From CAZQSL01 sp964595945 (GTDB lineage Bacteria; UBP15; UBA6099; JAJRTR01), in assembly GCA_964595945.1 (NCBI GenBank), contig CAZQSL010000157.1:1-6672 (forward strand): DNA of 6,672 bases. The letters are read 5' to 3'. The notes beneath the pieces were generated by a model, which saw only the letters and a program-made list of their open reading frames with translations, ran no database searches and was not told where the DNA came from. Below are positions 1-6,434 of this stretch, in pieces. How positions within the stretch are numbered: position 1 is the stretch's first letter; the number at the start of each line of letters is the position of its first letter. A program made the position numbers and the translations under genes.

Positions 1-103
1 CGGCGCCGTGTGTCGAGACGGGAGAGAGAGGAGTTTCCGCGAATGTGGATTTGCCGCTTGCGGTGAAGGAGAAAGATGCGGAGTGGATGGTGTGAAGGCG
101 CAT
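1..103 (-). CDS. Possible N-terminus of a hypothetical protein, cut by the window edge
   Basis: An ATG at 103 on the minus strand opens a frame of 34 codons without a stop up to the left edge. It begins MRLHTIHSASFSF and I do not recognise it. The start is supported by a GGAG Shine-Dalgarno (plus-strand 111-114) seven bases upstream and by a promoter-like sequence at 165-198. Codons favour C at the third position, as in the neighbouring real genes. The visible part is rich in Ser, Thr and His, with no hydrophobic signal peptide or membrane segment. It lies 182 bp downstream of the histidine kinase stop in the same orientation. It may be a separate transcription unit because it has its own candidate promoter. 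The short length means a chance open frame cannot be excluded. Confidence 0.45.
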   Translation of the reverse strand, partial: MRLHTIHSASFSFTASGKSTFAETPLSPVSTHGA

Positions 104-164
104 GGTGGCGCTCCGGAGTGGTGTTGTGTGGTTATGCCGGATGGAGAATACGGCTGCCAATGAA

Positions 165-198
165 ATTATAGTATATTGCCTGGGGAATTGCCTGTGGA
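165..198 (-). promoter_or_regulatory. Candidate sigma70-like promoter for the left-edge gene
   Basis: On the minus strand the -10 candidates are TATACT (170-175) and an adjoining perfect TATAAT (165-170). A weak -35, TCCACA (193-198, four of six consensus positions), lies 17 bp upstream of TATACT. Transcription would begin near 158-163 and leave an untranslated leader of about 55-60 nt before the ATG at 103. An 8-bp direct repeat, ATTGCCTG at 175-182 and 187-194, overlaps the spacer and could be a regulator site. The -35 is poor, so the promoter may need an activator, or the match may be chance. Confidence 0.4.
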
Positions 199-285
199 CA
201 GTCTCAATTTTAGGAAAGGGGTGATAGGGGGCCGGAGTGTGTGAAGAGAGTGGAAAATACGATTGGGAAGTGTGGCGGGAAGGAG

Positions 286-2289
286 TCAGCCAGCATCTGG
301 CGCGGCAGGCAGGAGCATGACGAAAGCTGCGCCGAGGGAAGGAGAGCCTTGCACTCGGTCTTCGGCCCAGATACGGCCACCGATTTTGTCGATGATGGAT
401 TTTGCGAGAGCCATGCCGAGGCCGGAGCCTTTTTCTTCGCTTGCGCGCATGAAGCGGGTGAAAATCTTGTCCTTGAAAATATCCGGGATACCGCCTCCGT
501 TGTCTTCGATACGTATTTGCCACATGGGGGTGGCGTTAGCGGGATCGGAAGTGAGGACGGCGCTGATGGAAATATCAGTGACTTCGCGAGGGGAGTGTTT
601 GGCGGCGTTTTCGATGATATTGAGAAATACTGAGTCGATGAGATCAGAGGCGAGGATTTTGATGCCAGTTTCGGGGTTGATGGTGAAAACCAGTTTTTTC
701 GCCGGGTAGAGGGAAGCGACCATGCGGCAGGTTTCCCTGATGGGTTCGGAGATGTCGATGGGGCGGAGATATTCGATGCCGGTTTTTTTGACTTTTGAAA
801 AGGCGCGAACTTTTGAGATGGTGGTTTCGCATTTGAGGAGCTGGCGGCGGGCGGTTTCGACGTATTTTCGCTGGTTGTCGGCGAGTGCGGTGCGGCGGGT
901 GAGGAGTTCGAGATTGCCGAGGATGGTGTGGTGGAAGTTGGTGAGGTCGTGAGTGATGAGATCGAGGTAGAATTCGGATTCGCGTTTGGACGACTGGAGC
1001 ATGAGCTCGGCGTTGCGTTTGTCGGTGATATCCTCGAACAGGCCGAGGACGCCGATGATGTTGCCGTCGATGTCGTGGAGTGGAAGTTTCGACTTTTTCA
1101 GCCAGTGTTCCGAATTGTCTCTGAAGGTTATGGATTCGAGGAGGTTGATCATGGGAGAGCCGGTCCGCATGACTTCATTGTCCTGATTGATATAGAAGGA
1201 AGAGTCGCGGGACCAGGGCATTTCGATGTCGGCGTTGCCGATTATTTCCGATTTGCTCTTGCCGCAGAAATTTTCAAAGGCTACGTTGGCGCCGAGATAA
1301 CGCGAGTCGTGTCCTTTCCAGAAAATGGCCTGCGGGATATTGTCCATGACGAGCTGGAACATGTTGCGGGATTCGCGCAGGGCGATTTCAGTCTTGAGTC
1401 GTTCGGCGATTTCGAGCTGTAGCGCTTCGTTGGCGCGGGTGAGTTCTTCGGTGCGTTCCCTTATGTGTTCTTCGAGGCGTTCCTTGTGTTTGCGGAGTTC
1501 GTTTTCGGCGTGTATGCGCTTTGTGATGTCGCGAGAGATGCCGAGTACGTGAGTGATGTCGCCCTGTTGATTTCGCAGCGGAGTGAGTTTTGCGTCGAGC
1601 CAGATTTCTCCGCCCGGGAATGTAATGGGATTTTCGGCTGTGCGGGGTTTGCCTGTTTCGAAGACCTGTATCATGTTGGAAATCTGATGTGAGCTGTTGT
1701 GGGGCGGGAAAATGTCGGCGATATTCTTGCCTGTGAGTTGATCCTGAGTGGTGTTGAAAATATCGGCGCAAGCCTTGTTGATGAAAGAAACCCTGAAGTC
1801 ACGGTCGACGATGAAAATGAAATCAGGGGTTTCGTCCACGAGGGTTTTATAGCGGTTTTCACTTTCGAGCAGAGCTTTTTCGAGTAGTTTATTGATTGTG
1901 ACATCCATGCCGATGAGTAGGATGGTCGATTGACTGATTTTTGACAGTGCGATCTGAAAGTGGCGGTAAATCGCCGGGCAATAAACTTCATAGAAAACCG
2001 GCGTCGTGCCATCGAGGCATCGGTCGAACATTTCGCGATTGAGTTCATAGCTCGGGTGTTTTGAGGCAATCTCCCAAATATTGGTGCCGGAGAGGGTTTC
2101 GGAAGTGTAGCCGAAGTTTTCGGCCATCGTGGCGTTCATATACAGGATGGTGCCGTCGGCCGAGAGGATGGCGACCTGTTTGCCTGCGCTGTCGAGTATG
2201 CTGTGGATCGCTGACTCCAGCATGGTATGAGTGATTTGTGAGAGACCGGCGTCGTCTGTGTGCCTGGTGTTGCCGGATGATTCGTCCAT
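286..2289 (-). CDS. Cytoplasmic three-PAS sensor histidine kinase
   Basis: This 667-residue sensor kinase should autophosphorylate on His and pass the phosphate to a response regulator that is not in this window. In order it has PAS 1 (about 25-130), PAS 2 (about 143-257; IFIVDRDFRVSFINKA), a charged coiled coil (about 257-305), PAS 3 (about 306-425; FWKGHDSRYLGANVAF and a closing GVLGLFEDIT), a dimerisation/phosphoacceptor region with H447 in LITHDLTN, and a HATPase domain. The ATPase boxes are N box LNIIENAAKHS (N557, N561), G1 DNGGGIP (D596), F box IFTRF and G2 GSGLGMAL (621-628). D448 and N451 after the His match the D/ExxN/T phosphatase motif, so it may also dephosphorylate its partner. 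No transmembrane segment or signal peptide is visible, which implies an intracellular signal. The ligand is unknown. The ATG at 2289 follows GAGAGG by 10 nt, a slightly long spacing; a later start at residue 23 lacks a Shine-Dalgarno. The gene is preceded by a terminator and a CRP/FNR-like site, so it is probably transcribed alone. Confidence 0.93.
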   Translation of the reverse strand: MDESSGNTRHTDDAGLSQITHTMLESAIHSILDSAGKQVAILSADGTILYMNATMAENFGYTSETLSGTNIWEIASKHPSYELNREMFDRCLDGTTPVFYEVYCPAIYRHFQIALSKISQSTILLIGMDVTINKLLEKALLESENRYKTLVDETPDFIFIVDRDFRVSFINKACADIFNTTQDQLTGKNIADIFPPHNSSHQISNMIQVFETGKPRTAENPITFPGGEIWLDAKLTPLRNQQGDITHVLGISRDITKRIHAENELRKHKERLEEHIRERTEELTRANEALQLEIAERLKTEIALRESRNMFQLVMDNIPQAIFWKGHDSRYLGANVAFENFCGKSKSEIIGNADIEMPWSRDSSFYINQDNEVMRTGSPMINLLESITFRDNSEHWLKKSKLPLHDIDGNIIGVLGLFEDITDKRNAELMLQSSKRESEFYLDLITHDLTNFHHTILGNLELLTRRTALADNQRKYVETARRQLLKCETTISKVRAFSKVKKTGIEYLRPIDISEPIRETCRMVASLYPAKKLVFTINPETGIKILASDLIDSVFLNIIENAAKHSPREVTDISISAVLTSDPANATPMWQIRIEDNGGGIPDIFKDKIFTRFMRASEEKGSGLGMALAKSIIDKIGGRIWAEDRVQGSPSLGAAFVMLLPAAPDAG

Positions 2290-2334
2290 AGACTCTGCAC
2301 CTCTCGCGTGTGGAGTGCGTTGTGTAATATTTGC

Positions 2335-2347
2335 TATATATATGATA
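2335..2347 (-). promoter_or_regulatory. Tentative -10 region of the histidine kinase promoter
   Basis: The minus strand reads TATCATATATATA across this stretch, giving several overlapping -10-like hexamers (TATCAT, TATATA). No convincing -35 hexamer is found 16-18 bp upstream. That fits an activator-dependent promoter, and a CRP/FNR-like palindrome lies at 2381-2396. If transcription starts about 7 nt after a TATATA, the palindrome centre falls near -58 to -61, the usual spacing for a class I CRP-type activator. This is inferred from sequence spacing only. Confidence 0.3.
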
Positions 2348-2380
2348 CGCGAAATGACAGATCATGTGTTTGAATACTGG

Positions 2381-2396
2381 TGTGATTATTGTCACA
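2381..2396. promoter_or_regulatory. CRP/FNR-family type operator palindrome
   Basis: The sequence TGTGATTATTGTCACA is a perfect TGTGA-N6-TCACA inverted repeat, the core of the classical CRP (cAMP receptor protein) site. It sits 91 bp upstream of the histidine kinase ATG and just upstream of the aldehyde dehydrogenase terminator as drawn on the plus strand. Its likeliest target is therefore the kinase promoter. Five paired bases on each side at exactly the family spacing, in a short intergenic region, make chance unlikely but not impossible. Which family member binds it cannot be told from this window. Confidence 0.6.
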
Positions 2397-2404
2397 GTAT
2401 GGCG

Positions 2405-2435
2405 AAAAAAACAAACCCGGCGGGAGCCGGGTTTG
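2405..2435 (-). terminator. Intrinsic terminator of the aldehyde dehydrogenase transcript
   Basis: A perfect 10-bp stem (2412-2421 paired with 2426-2435, CAAACCCGGC) with a 4-nt loop is followed on the minus strand by seven T residues (2405-2411). It begins about 40 nt beyond the aldehyde dehydrogenase stop. The T run on the minus strand fixes the direction; the plus-strand side has only a broken A/T-rich tail. It insulates the histidine kinase from upstream transcription. Confidence 0.93.
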
Positions 2436-2474
2436 GAAAATATGGGGTTGTAGCTGAAAAAAGGGCTGTGTGTT

Positions 2475-4016
2475 TTATTTGCCTGAAGTGCAGGATGTGA
2501 TCGTCTGGCGGGCGTTGTAAAAAGCGAAGCCGAGTTTCTTGAGGTTGTCGTACCTGGATTTGGAATAGGGGTGCCACCAGGGATTTTCGGTGAGCAGCGG
2601 GCGTGTGGAAACGATGTTTTTCATGTTGGTGAATTCGAGCAGGCCATGAGCGCCATGAGTGCGGCCGATACCGCTTTCCTTGGGGCCGCCCCACGGGCAT
2701 TGCGATATGCCGTAGGAGAATCCGTGATCGTTGATGAAAGTGGTGCCCGCGACGAGGCGTTTGCAGATGCTGTCGGCCTTGCGGATATTTGCTGACCATA
2801 CGCCGGCGGTCAGTGCATATTTACTGTCGTTGGCGAGGCGGATGGCTTCTTCGACATCATCGACCACTGTGATGGGCATGGTGGGGCCGAAGGTTTCCTC
2901 GGTCATGCAGAGCATGGAGTGATCGGTGTCGAGCAGTACGGTGGGTTCGAAGAAAAAGCCGGGAAGGGACTCGATACGTTTGCCGCCTGCGGCGATTTTA
3001 GCGCCCTTGGCGAGTGCGTCGTTGATGTGCTCCTCGACGATGTCGATCTGGCCCTGGTCGATCAGCGGCCCCATGTCGATGTCGTAGTCGAGGCCATTGC
3101 CGACGCGGAGTTTTTTTGTCTTTTCGACGACGAGATCAATAAACTTCGGGGCGGCTGCCTTGTGGACGTAGACGCGTTCGACAGAGCCGCAGAATTGGCC
3201 CGCGTTGACGAAAGCGCCCCACACGGCGCCGCTGGACGCGCGGTCGAGATCGGCGTCGTCGAGGATGAGGATAGGGTCCTTGCCGCCGAGTTCGAGCGTG
3301 ATCGGGGTGAGAGTTTCAGAAGCTTTTTTCATGAGGCCCTTGCCGACTGGCACGCTGCCCGTGAATGCCACGCGGTTGACCCCCGACTCCATGATGGCGT
3401 CGCCGATCAGGCGGCCCCGGCCCTGCAGGGTGGTGAAAACGCCTTCGGGGAATCCGGCCTCTCTGAAAATGTTGTCGATGGCTTCTCCGATGTAAGAGGC
3501 GAGAGCGGCGGGTTTGTAGACAACGGTGTTGCCGGTGACGAGAGCCATGAGTATCTGGGTGGTGGAAATCGCGAATGGGAAATTCCACGGGGCGATGATG
3601 GCGACCACGCCGAGCGGTTCGAAGATGTTGCGCGCTTTGGTGCGTGAAAGTTTGAGAAGCGGGCTTGAAATGGGTTCGTCGCGGAGGATGCGCGGGGCTT
3701 CGGCGGCGCAGAACGTGAGCATGTCGAGCACAGGCATGACTTCCGCGTTGAGGGATTCCGCGAGTGGTTTGCCGTTGTCGAGAGTGACGATACGGGCGAT
3801 CTCGTCCGCATTTTTAATGAGGTAGTTGTGGATTTTTTTGAAGTAAGTGAGGCGGCCCCTGATGCCGATGGCCTGCCATTTGATCTGTGCTTCGCGAGCA
3901 TGGGCGACGATTCCGGCTACATCCGATGGCTGTATGACCGGGATTTCCCTGATGACTTCACGAGTTGCCGGATTGATAGCGGGGATAGTTTCGACTGCTG
4001 CTGACTTTGCGTTCAT
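2475..4016 (-). CDS. NAD(P)-dependent aldehyde dehydrogenase
   Basis: This 513-residue ALDH-superfamily enzyme oxidises an aldehyde to a carboxylic acid with NAD(P)+ in the cytoplasm. The key residues are all present: N145 in PWNFP, K168 in VVYKPA, the nucleotide-binding FTGSVPVG (219-225 region), general base E242 in LELGGKDP, catalytic C276 in NAGQFCGSVERVYV, and E374/F376 in EETFGP. The position after KPA that is usually Glu in NAD-preferring members is Ala (A171), so NADP use is possible. The protein continues about 45 residues past EFTNMKN with an aromatic, basic tail (NPWWHPYSKSRYDNLKK) and a short C-terminal segment containing one Cys. I start it at 4016 because GGGAGG lies 4 nt upstream. 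An in-frame ATG at 4073 falls inside the predicted -10 element and cannot be in the mRNA from that promoter. The substrate is not identifiable; succinate-semialdehyde, betaine or aromatic aldehydes are all possible. The gene has its own promoter and operator-like repeats upstream and a terminator downstream. Confidence 0.95.
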   Translation of the reverse strand: MNAKSAAVETIPAINPATREVIREIPVIQPSDVAGIVAHAREAQIKWQAIGIRGRLTYFKKIHNYLIKNADEIARIVTLDNGKPLAESLNAEVMPVLDMLTFCAAEAPRILRDEPISSPLLKLSRTKARNIFEPLGVVAIIAPWNFPFAISTTQILMALVTGNTVVYKPAALASYIGEAIDNIFREAGFPEGVFTTLQGRGRLIGDAIMESGVNRVAFTGSVPVGKGLMKKASETLTPITLELGGKDPILILDDADLDRASSGAVWGAFVNAGQFCGSVERVYVHKAAAPKFIDLVVEKTKKLRVGNGLDYDIDMGPLIDQGQIDIVEEHINDALAKGAKIAAGGKRIESLPGFFFEPTVLLDTDHSMLCMTEETFGPTMPITVVDDVEEAIRLANDSKYALTAGVWSANIRKADSICKRLVAGTTFINDHGFSYGISQCPWGGPKESGIGRTHGAHGLLEFTNMKNIVSTRPLLTENPWWHPYSKSRYDNLKKLGFAFYNARQTITSCTSGK

Positions 4017-4020
4017 ATTG

Positions 4021-4026
4021 CCTCCC
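4021..4026 (-). promoter_or_regulatory. Ribosome binding site that fixes the aldehyde dehydrogenase start
   Basis: GGGAGG on the minus strand lies 4 nt before the ATG at 4016. It is the best Shine-Dalgarno in the region and supports the shorter 513-residue protein over the 532-residue frame that opens at 4073. Confidence 0.85.
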
Positions 4027-4040
4027 AGATTTACTCGAAT

Positions 4041-4108
4041 CGTTATTAGCGCTGCCGAGCACGATAAATACATAATAACGATGCGTTATGAAATTTCAAG
4101 CATAACGC
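4041..4108. repeat. Cluster of four CGTTAT/ATAACG half-sites, operator-like
   Basis: The hexamer occurs at 4041-4046 (CGTTAT), 4075-4080 (ATAACG), 4084-4089 (CGTTAT) and 4102-4107 (ATAACG), alternating in orientation. The copies form three nested inverted repeats. CGTTATTA at 4041-4048 pairs with 4073-4080. ATAACG-ATG-CGTTAT spans 4075-4089. GCGTTATG at 4083-4090 pairs perfectly with 4101-4108 across a 10-nt spacer. The -35 hexamer lies inside that last spacer, and one half-site overlaps the -10. This is how a repressor operator would be arranged. The binding protein is unknown, and no regulator gene is next to it in the window. Confidence 0.65.
4072..4099 (-). promoter_or_regulatory. Sigma70-like promoter of the aldehyde dehydrogenase gene
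   Basis: On the minus strand a -35 TTGAAA (4094-4099) and a -10 TATTAT (4072-4077) each match five of six consensus bases, with a 16-bp spacer. Transcription would begin near 4065, giving a leader of about 50 nt before the Shine-Dalgarno-preceded ATG at 4016. The promoter is embedded in the CGTTAT/ATAACG repeat cluster. No intrinsic terminator is visible between the SIS gene stop at 4193 and this promoter, so some read-through from the upstream sugar operon is also possible. Confidence 0.65.
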
Positions 4109-4192
4109 TCATAAAATGTGGAAGGCTGATATTTCTGTGTGTTTGTGTGAGTGGCGGTGGTACCTCCCCGGTAATCATTCATTCCATAATAA

Positions 4193-5230
4193 TTATAAGG
4201 TCTTGGTCACTTTGCGCAGGAATCGCGGTTGGTCGGGATCGATACCTTTTGAGGTGGACACGTAGCATGCGAGGAACTGGAAGGGTATGATCTGGAAGAT
4301 GGGGCTGACGAGTTCGTCGCAGACGACCGGGATGTGGATGGCCTTGGTCGCGATTTTAGCGGTAGCGGTGTCGGGCGTGACGATGATGGTTTCGAGCTGT
4401 TTGTCGATGAGTTCGCGGCAGAGGTTATGGAGCTGGGAGGTCATGGCGCCGTTGGGGATGGAGACGAATGTGGGGAATCCGGTGCCGGCGATGGCGATGG
4501 GGCCGTGGAGGAAATCGGCTGTGGAGAATGGCTGCGCGACGACATAGGAGGTTTCCATCATTTTGAGGGCGGCTTCGCGGACAGTGCAGTAGTCGAGGCC
4601 ACGGCCGATCATGACGCAGTGTTCCATGTAGCGGTAGCGTTCGCTGAGCAGGGCGATGTGGATTTCGACATCGAGGATGCCGGCGAGTTTTTCGGGGACT
4701 GCTTCGATTTCGGACTGGAAGTGTTTGTCTTCCCTGTATGCCGCGGAGAGCAGCATAAAGGCGAGGAGTTCCGCCGTGTATGTTTTGGTTGCGGCGAGTC
4801 CTTTTTCCTTGCCGACCGAGAGCATGATGGAGTCGTGGGGTTCGGTGGCGAGGGGCGAGCCGGCGCTGTTGGTGATGCCGATTGTGTAGGCGCCCTGCTG
4901 TTTTGCCGCGCGCATGACTTCCATGACGTCGGGGCCTTCGCCTGATTGCGAGATGCCGATGACGACCGCGTTTTTCATATCCGGTTGCTTATTGTAGACG
5001 GTGAAGACCGAGGGGGCGGCGAGTACGACGGGGATACCGGCATGGACTTCGAGCAGGTATTTGCCGTATAGGGCTGCGTGGTCGGAACTGCCGCGCGCGA
5101 CGAGCACGATGAACTGCGGGTTGTGTTTGCGCATGTTGGCGGCGATGCGGTCGATCTTCTTTTTTTCCTTCGTCCAGAATTTTGCGAGGGCTTCGGGTTG
5201 TTGGTGAATTTCCTTAAGCATCCAGCTCAT
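4193..5230 (-). CDS. SIS-domain sugar-phosphate isomerase, probable NagB-II type glucosamine-6-phosphate deaminase
   Basis: This 345-residue protein has two SIS domains like the isomerase half of GlmS but lacks the N-terminal glutamine amidotransferase domain. SIS 1 carries ARGSSDHAALYGKY (45-58), ISQSGEGPDVMEVMRAAKQ (from 93) and AATKTYTAELLAFML (146-160). SIS 2 carries IGRGLDYCTVREAALKMMETSY (208-229) and DFLHGPIAIA (239-248). By motif alignment, the E. coli GlmS isomerase residues Glu488, His504 and Lys603 correspond to E226, H242 and K340 (in DQPRFLRK). The chemistry should therefore be interconversion of fructose-6-P and an amino-sugar or aldose phosphate. Overall architecture and the GRGSSDHA/APSVFTVY style resemble NagB-II deaminases, which convert glucosamine-6-P to fructose-6-P and ammonia. 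It could instead act on another aminosugar phosphate, as AgaS or FrlB-like proteins do. GGGAG lies 7 nt before the ATG. The gene follows the aminotransferase by 14 nt and is the last gene of the sugar operon. Confidence 0.85.
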   Translation of the reverse strand: MSWMLKEIHQQPEALAKFWTKEKKKIDRIAANMRKHNPQFIVLVARGSSDHAALYGKYLLEVHAGIPVVLAAPSVFTVYNKQPDMKNAVVIGISQSGEGPDVMEVMRAAKQQGAYTIGITNSAGSPLATEPHDSIMLSVGKEKGLAATKTYTAELLAFMLLSAAYREDKHFQSEIEAVPEKLAGILDVEIHIALLSERYRYMEHCVMIGRGLDYCTVREAALKMMETSYVVAQPFSTADFLHGPIAIAGTGFPTFVSIPNGAMTSQLHNLCRELIDKQLETIIVTPDTATAKIATKAIHIPVVCDELVSPIFQIIPFQFLACYVSTSKGIDPDQPRFLRKVTKTL

Positions 5231-5244
5231 GGTTGCGCTCCCGG

Positions 5245-6420
5245 TTATTGTGCGCCGAGGATTTTGCGGACGGCGGTGATTACGTCTGCGACATCATTGT
5301 CGGAGAGTTTCGGTGAAATGGGCAGGCTGACAGTATGGCGTCCGATGGCGAGTGCGTGGGGGAAATCATCGGGGCGCCAGCCGTAGCGTTTCTGATAGAG
5401 AGGGTGTTCGGGGATTGCGAGGTAGTGGACGCCCGCGCCGATGTTTTCGCGGGTAATGAGCGTGAGGAAATCGTCGCGTGAGATGCCGGCGTGTGCGGGG
5501 TCGATGAGGATGGTATAGAGATGGCGGGCGTGGCGGGTATCGGGTTCGGCGGGCGCCGGGGTGGTGACTGGCAGGTTGGCGAATGCGTCATCATAGGCCT
5601 GCCATATCTGTTCGCGGCGGACGAGGTTGGCCTCGACGCGCGCGAGTTGGTGGATGCCGATGGCGGCCGTGAGATCGGGCATGTTGTATTTGAATCCGGC
5701 TTCGACGACGTAGTAGTGTTTGTAGCCCTCATCGCTGAAGCGGTTCCATGCGTCCTTGGTCATGCCGTGCAGGGCGAGCATTTTGATGCGTGCGGCGAGG
5801 GGTTCGGATTTTGCGGTGATCATGCCTCCCTCGCCGGTGGCGACGTTTTTTGTGGCGTAGAAAGAGAAGCATCCGAAATCGCCGAAGCTGCCGGTGTGGT
5901 GGCCTTTGTAGGTGGTTTCGATGGCGTGGGCGCAGTCTTCGATGATGGTGAGATTGTGTCGTGCGGCGATGTCGCAGATGGTATCCATGTCGCAGGGACG
6001 GCCTGCGAAGTGGACTGGTATGATGGCGCGGGTGCGAGGGGTGATGGCGGCTTTGATGGCGGCGGGGTCGATGTTGAGTGTGGCGGGGTCGATGTCGGCG
6101 AGCACGGGAGTGGCGCCGGAGTGGATGATGGCGTTGACTGTGGCGCAGAAGGTCATGGGTGTGGTGATGACCTCATCGCCGGGGCCGATGTTGGCCGCGA
6201 GGATGGCGAGGTGGAGGGCGGCGGTACATGAACAGATAGCTATTGCGTGAGTGGCGTTTTTGTAGGCCATGAAGTCGGATTCAAACCGCGCGGCCTTGGG
6301 CCCGGTGCCGAGCCAGCCGCTTCGCATGCTGTCGACTACTTCGAGGATTTCGGATTCTTCGATCTGCGGTGCGCCGAATACGAGGAAGTTTTCTTTTGAT
6401 CTGACGGGGCTGTGGTCCAT
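5245..6420 (-). CDS. DegT/DnrJ/EryC1/StrS-family PLP aminotransferase for nucleotide sugars
   Basis: This 391-residue enzyme should transfer an amino group, usually from glutamate, to a keto-sugar nucleotide in the cytoplasm. The expected fold-type I signatures are present: SGWLGTGPKAARFE near the N-terminus (34-47), the substrate/PLP segment SCTAALHLA (64-72), EDCAHAIE (161-168; D162 for the pyridine nitrogen, H165 stacking region), the PLP Schiff-base lysine K191 in FYATKNVATGEGGM, and GFKYNMPDLTAAIGIHQL (242-259). The C-terminal part includes the family's VHYLAIPEHPLYQ stretch (331-343). Length and motifs match ArnB/PseC-like members, and His rather than Gln in EDCAHA is seen in ArnB-type enzymes, but the exact keto sugar cannot be assigned. 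The ATG at 6420 follows AGGCGG by 8 nt. The gene is 14 nt from the epimerase upstream and 14 nt from the SIS gene downstream, so the three are probably cotranscribed. Confidence 0.95.
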   Translation of the reverse strand: MDHSPVRSKENFLVFGAPQIEESEILEVVDSMRSGWLGTGPKAARFESDFMAYKNATHAIAICSCTAALHLAILAANIGPGDEVITTPMTFCATVNAIIHSGATPVLADIDPATLNIDPAAIKAAITPRTRAIIPVHFAGRPCDMDTICDIAARHNLTIIEDCAHAIETTYKGHHTGSFGDFGCFSFYATKNVATGEGGMITAKSEPLAARIKMLALHGMTKDAWNRFSDEGYKHYYVVEAGFKYNMPDLTAAIGIHQLARVEANLVRREQIWQAYDDAFANLPVTTPAPAEPDTRHARHLYTILIDPAHAGISRDDFLTLITRENIGAGVHYLAIPEHPLYQKRYGWRPDDFPHALAIGRHTVSLPISPKLSDNDVADVITAVRKILGAQ

Positions 6421-6434
6421 ATATTGTGCCGCCT

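Noticed and set aside
44..55. GKST in the left-edge frame as a P-loop nucleotide-binding motif
   Set aside because: The Walker A pattern needs Gly five residues before the GKS/T glycine, and this frame has Ser there. No other nucleotide-binding context is visible.
202..207. TTGAGA on the minus strand as a -35 element for the left-edge gene
   Set aside because: It is 26 bp or more from the nearest TATACT/TATAAT, too far for a sigma70 spacer.
241..709. Plus-strand open frames of 130 and 148 codons opposite the kinase C-terminus
   Set aside because: They overlap the conserved HATPase coding sequence on the other strand and have no recognisable domains. High GC at third positions on the minus strand creates long open frames on the plus strand.
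2919..3647. A 242-codon plus-strand open frame rich in Asp, Glu, Gly and Val
   Set aside because: It lies entirely antisense to the conserved aldehyde dehydrogenase core, including its catalytic Cys and Glu, and its composition is that expected of a mirror frame.
4148..4173. Possible hairpin around GGTACC as a terminator after the SIS gene
   Set aside because: The stem is only about 4-6 imperfect base pairs and no T run follows on the minus strand.
6061..6095. A 14-bp direct repeat, GGCGGGGTCGATGT, at 6061-6074 and 6082-6095
   Set aside because: It encodes two nearby IDPA segments in the aminotransferase (residues about 110-121) and is explained by protein sequence plus codon bias.
5491..6231. 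A 246-codon plus-strand open frame rich in Gly, Asp and Val
   Set aside because: It is antisense to the PLP-binding core of the DegT aminotransferase and shows no domain. Its low-complexity composition follows from the codon bias of the true gene.
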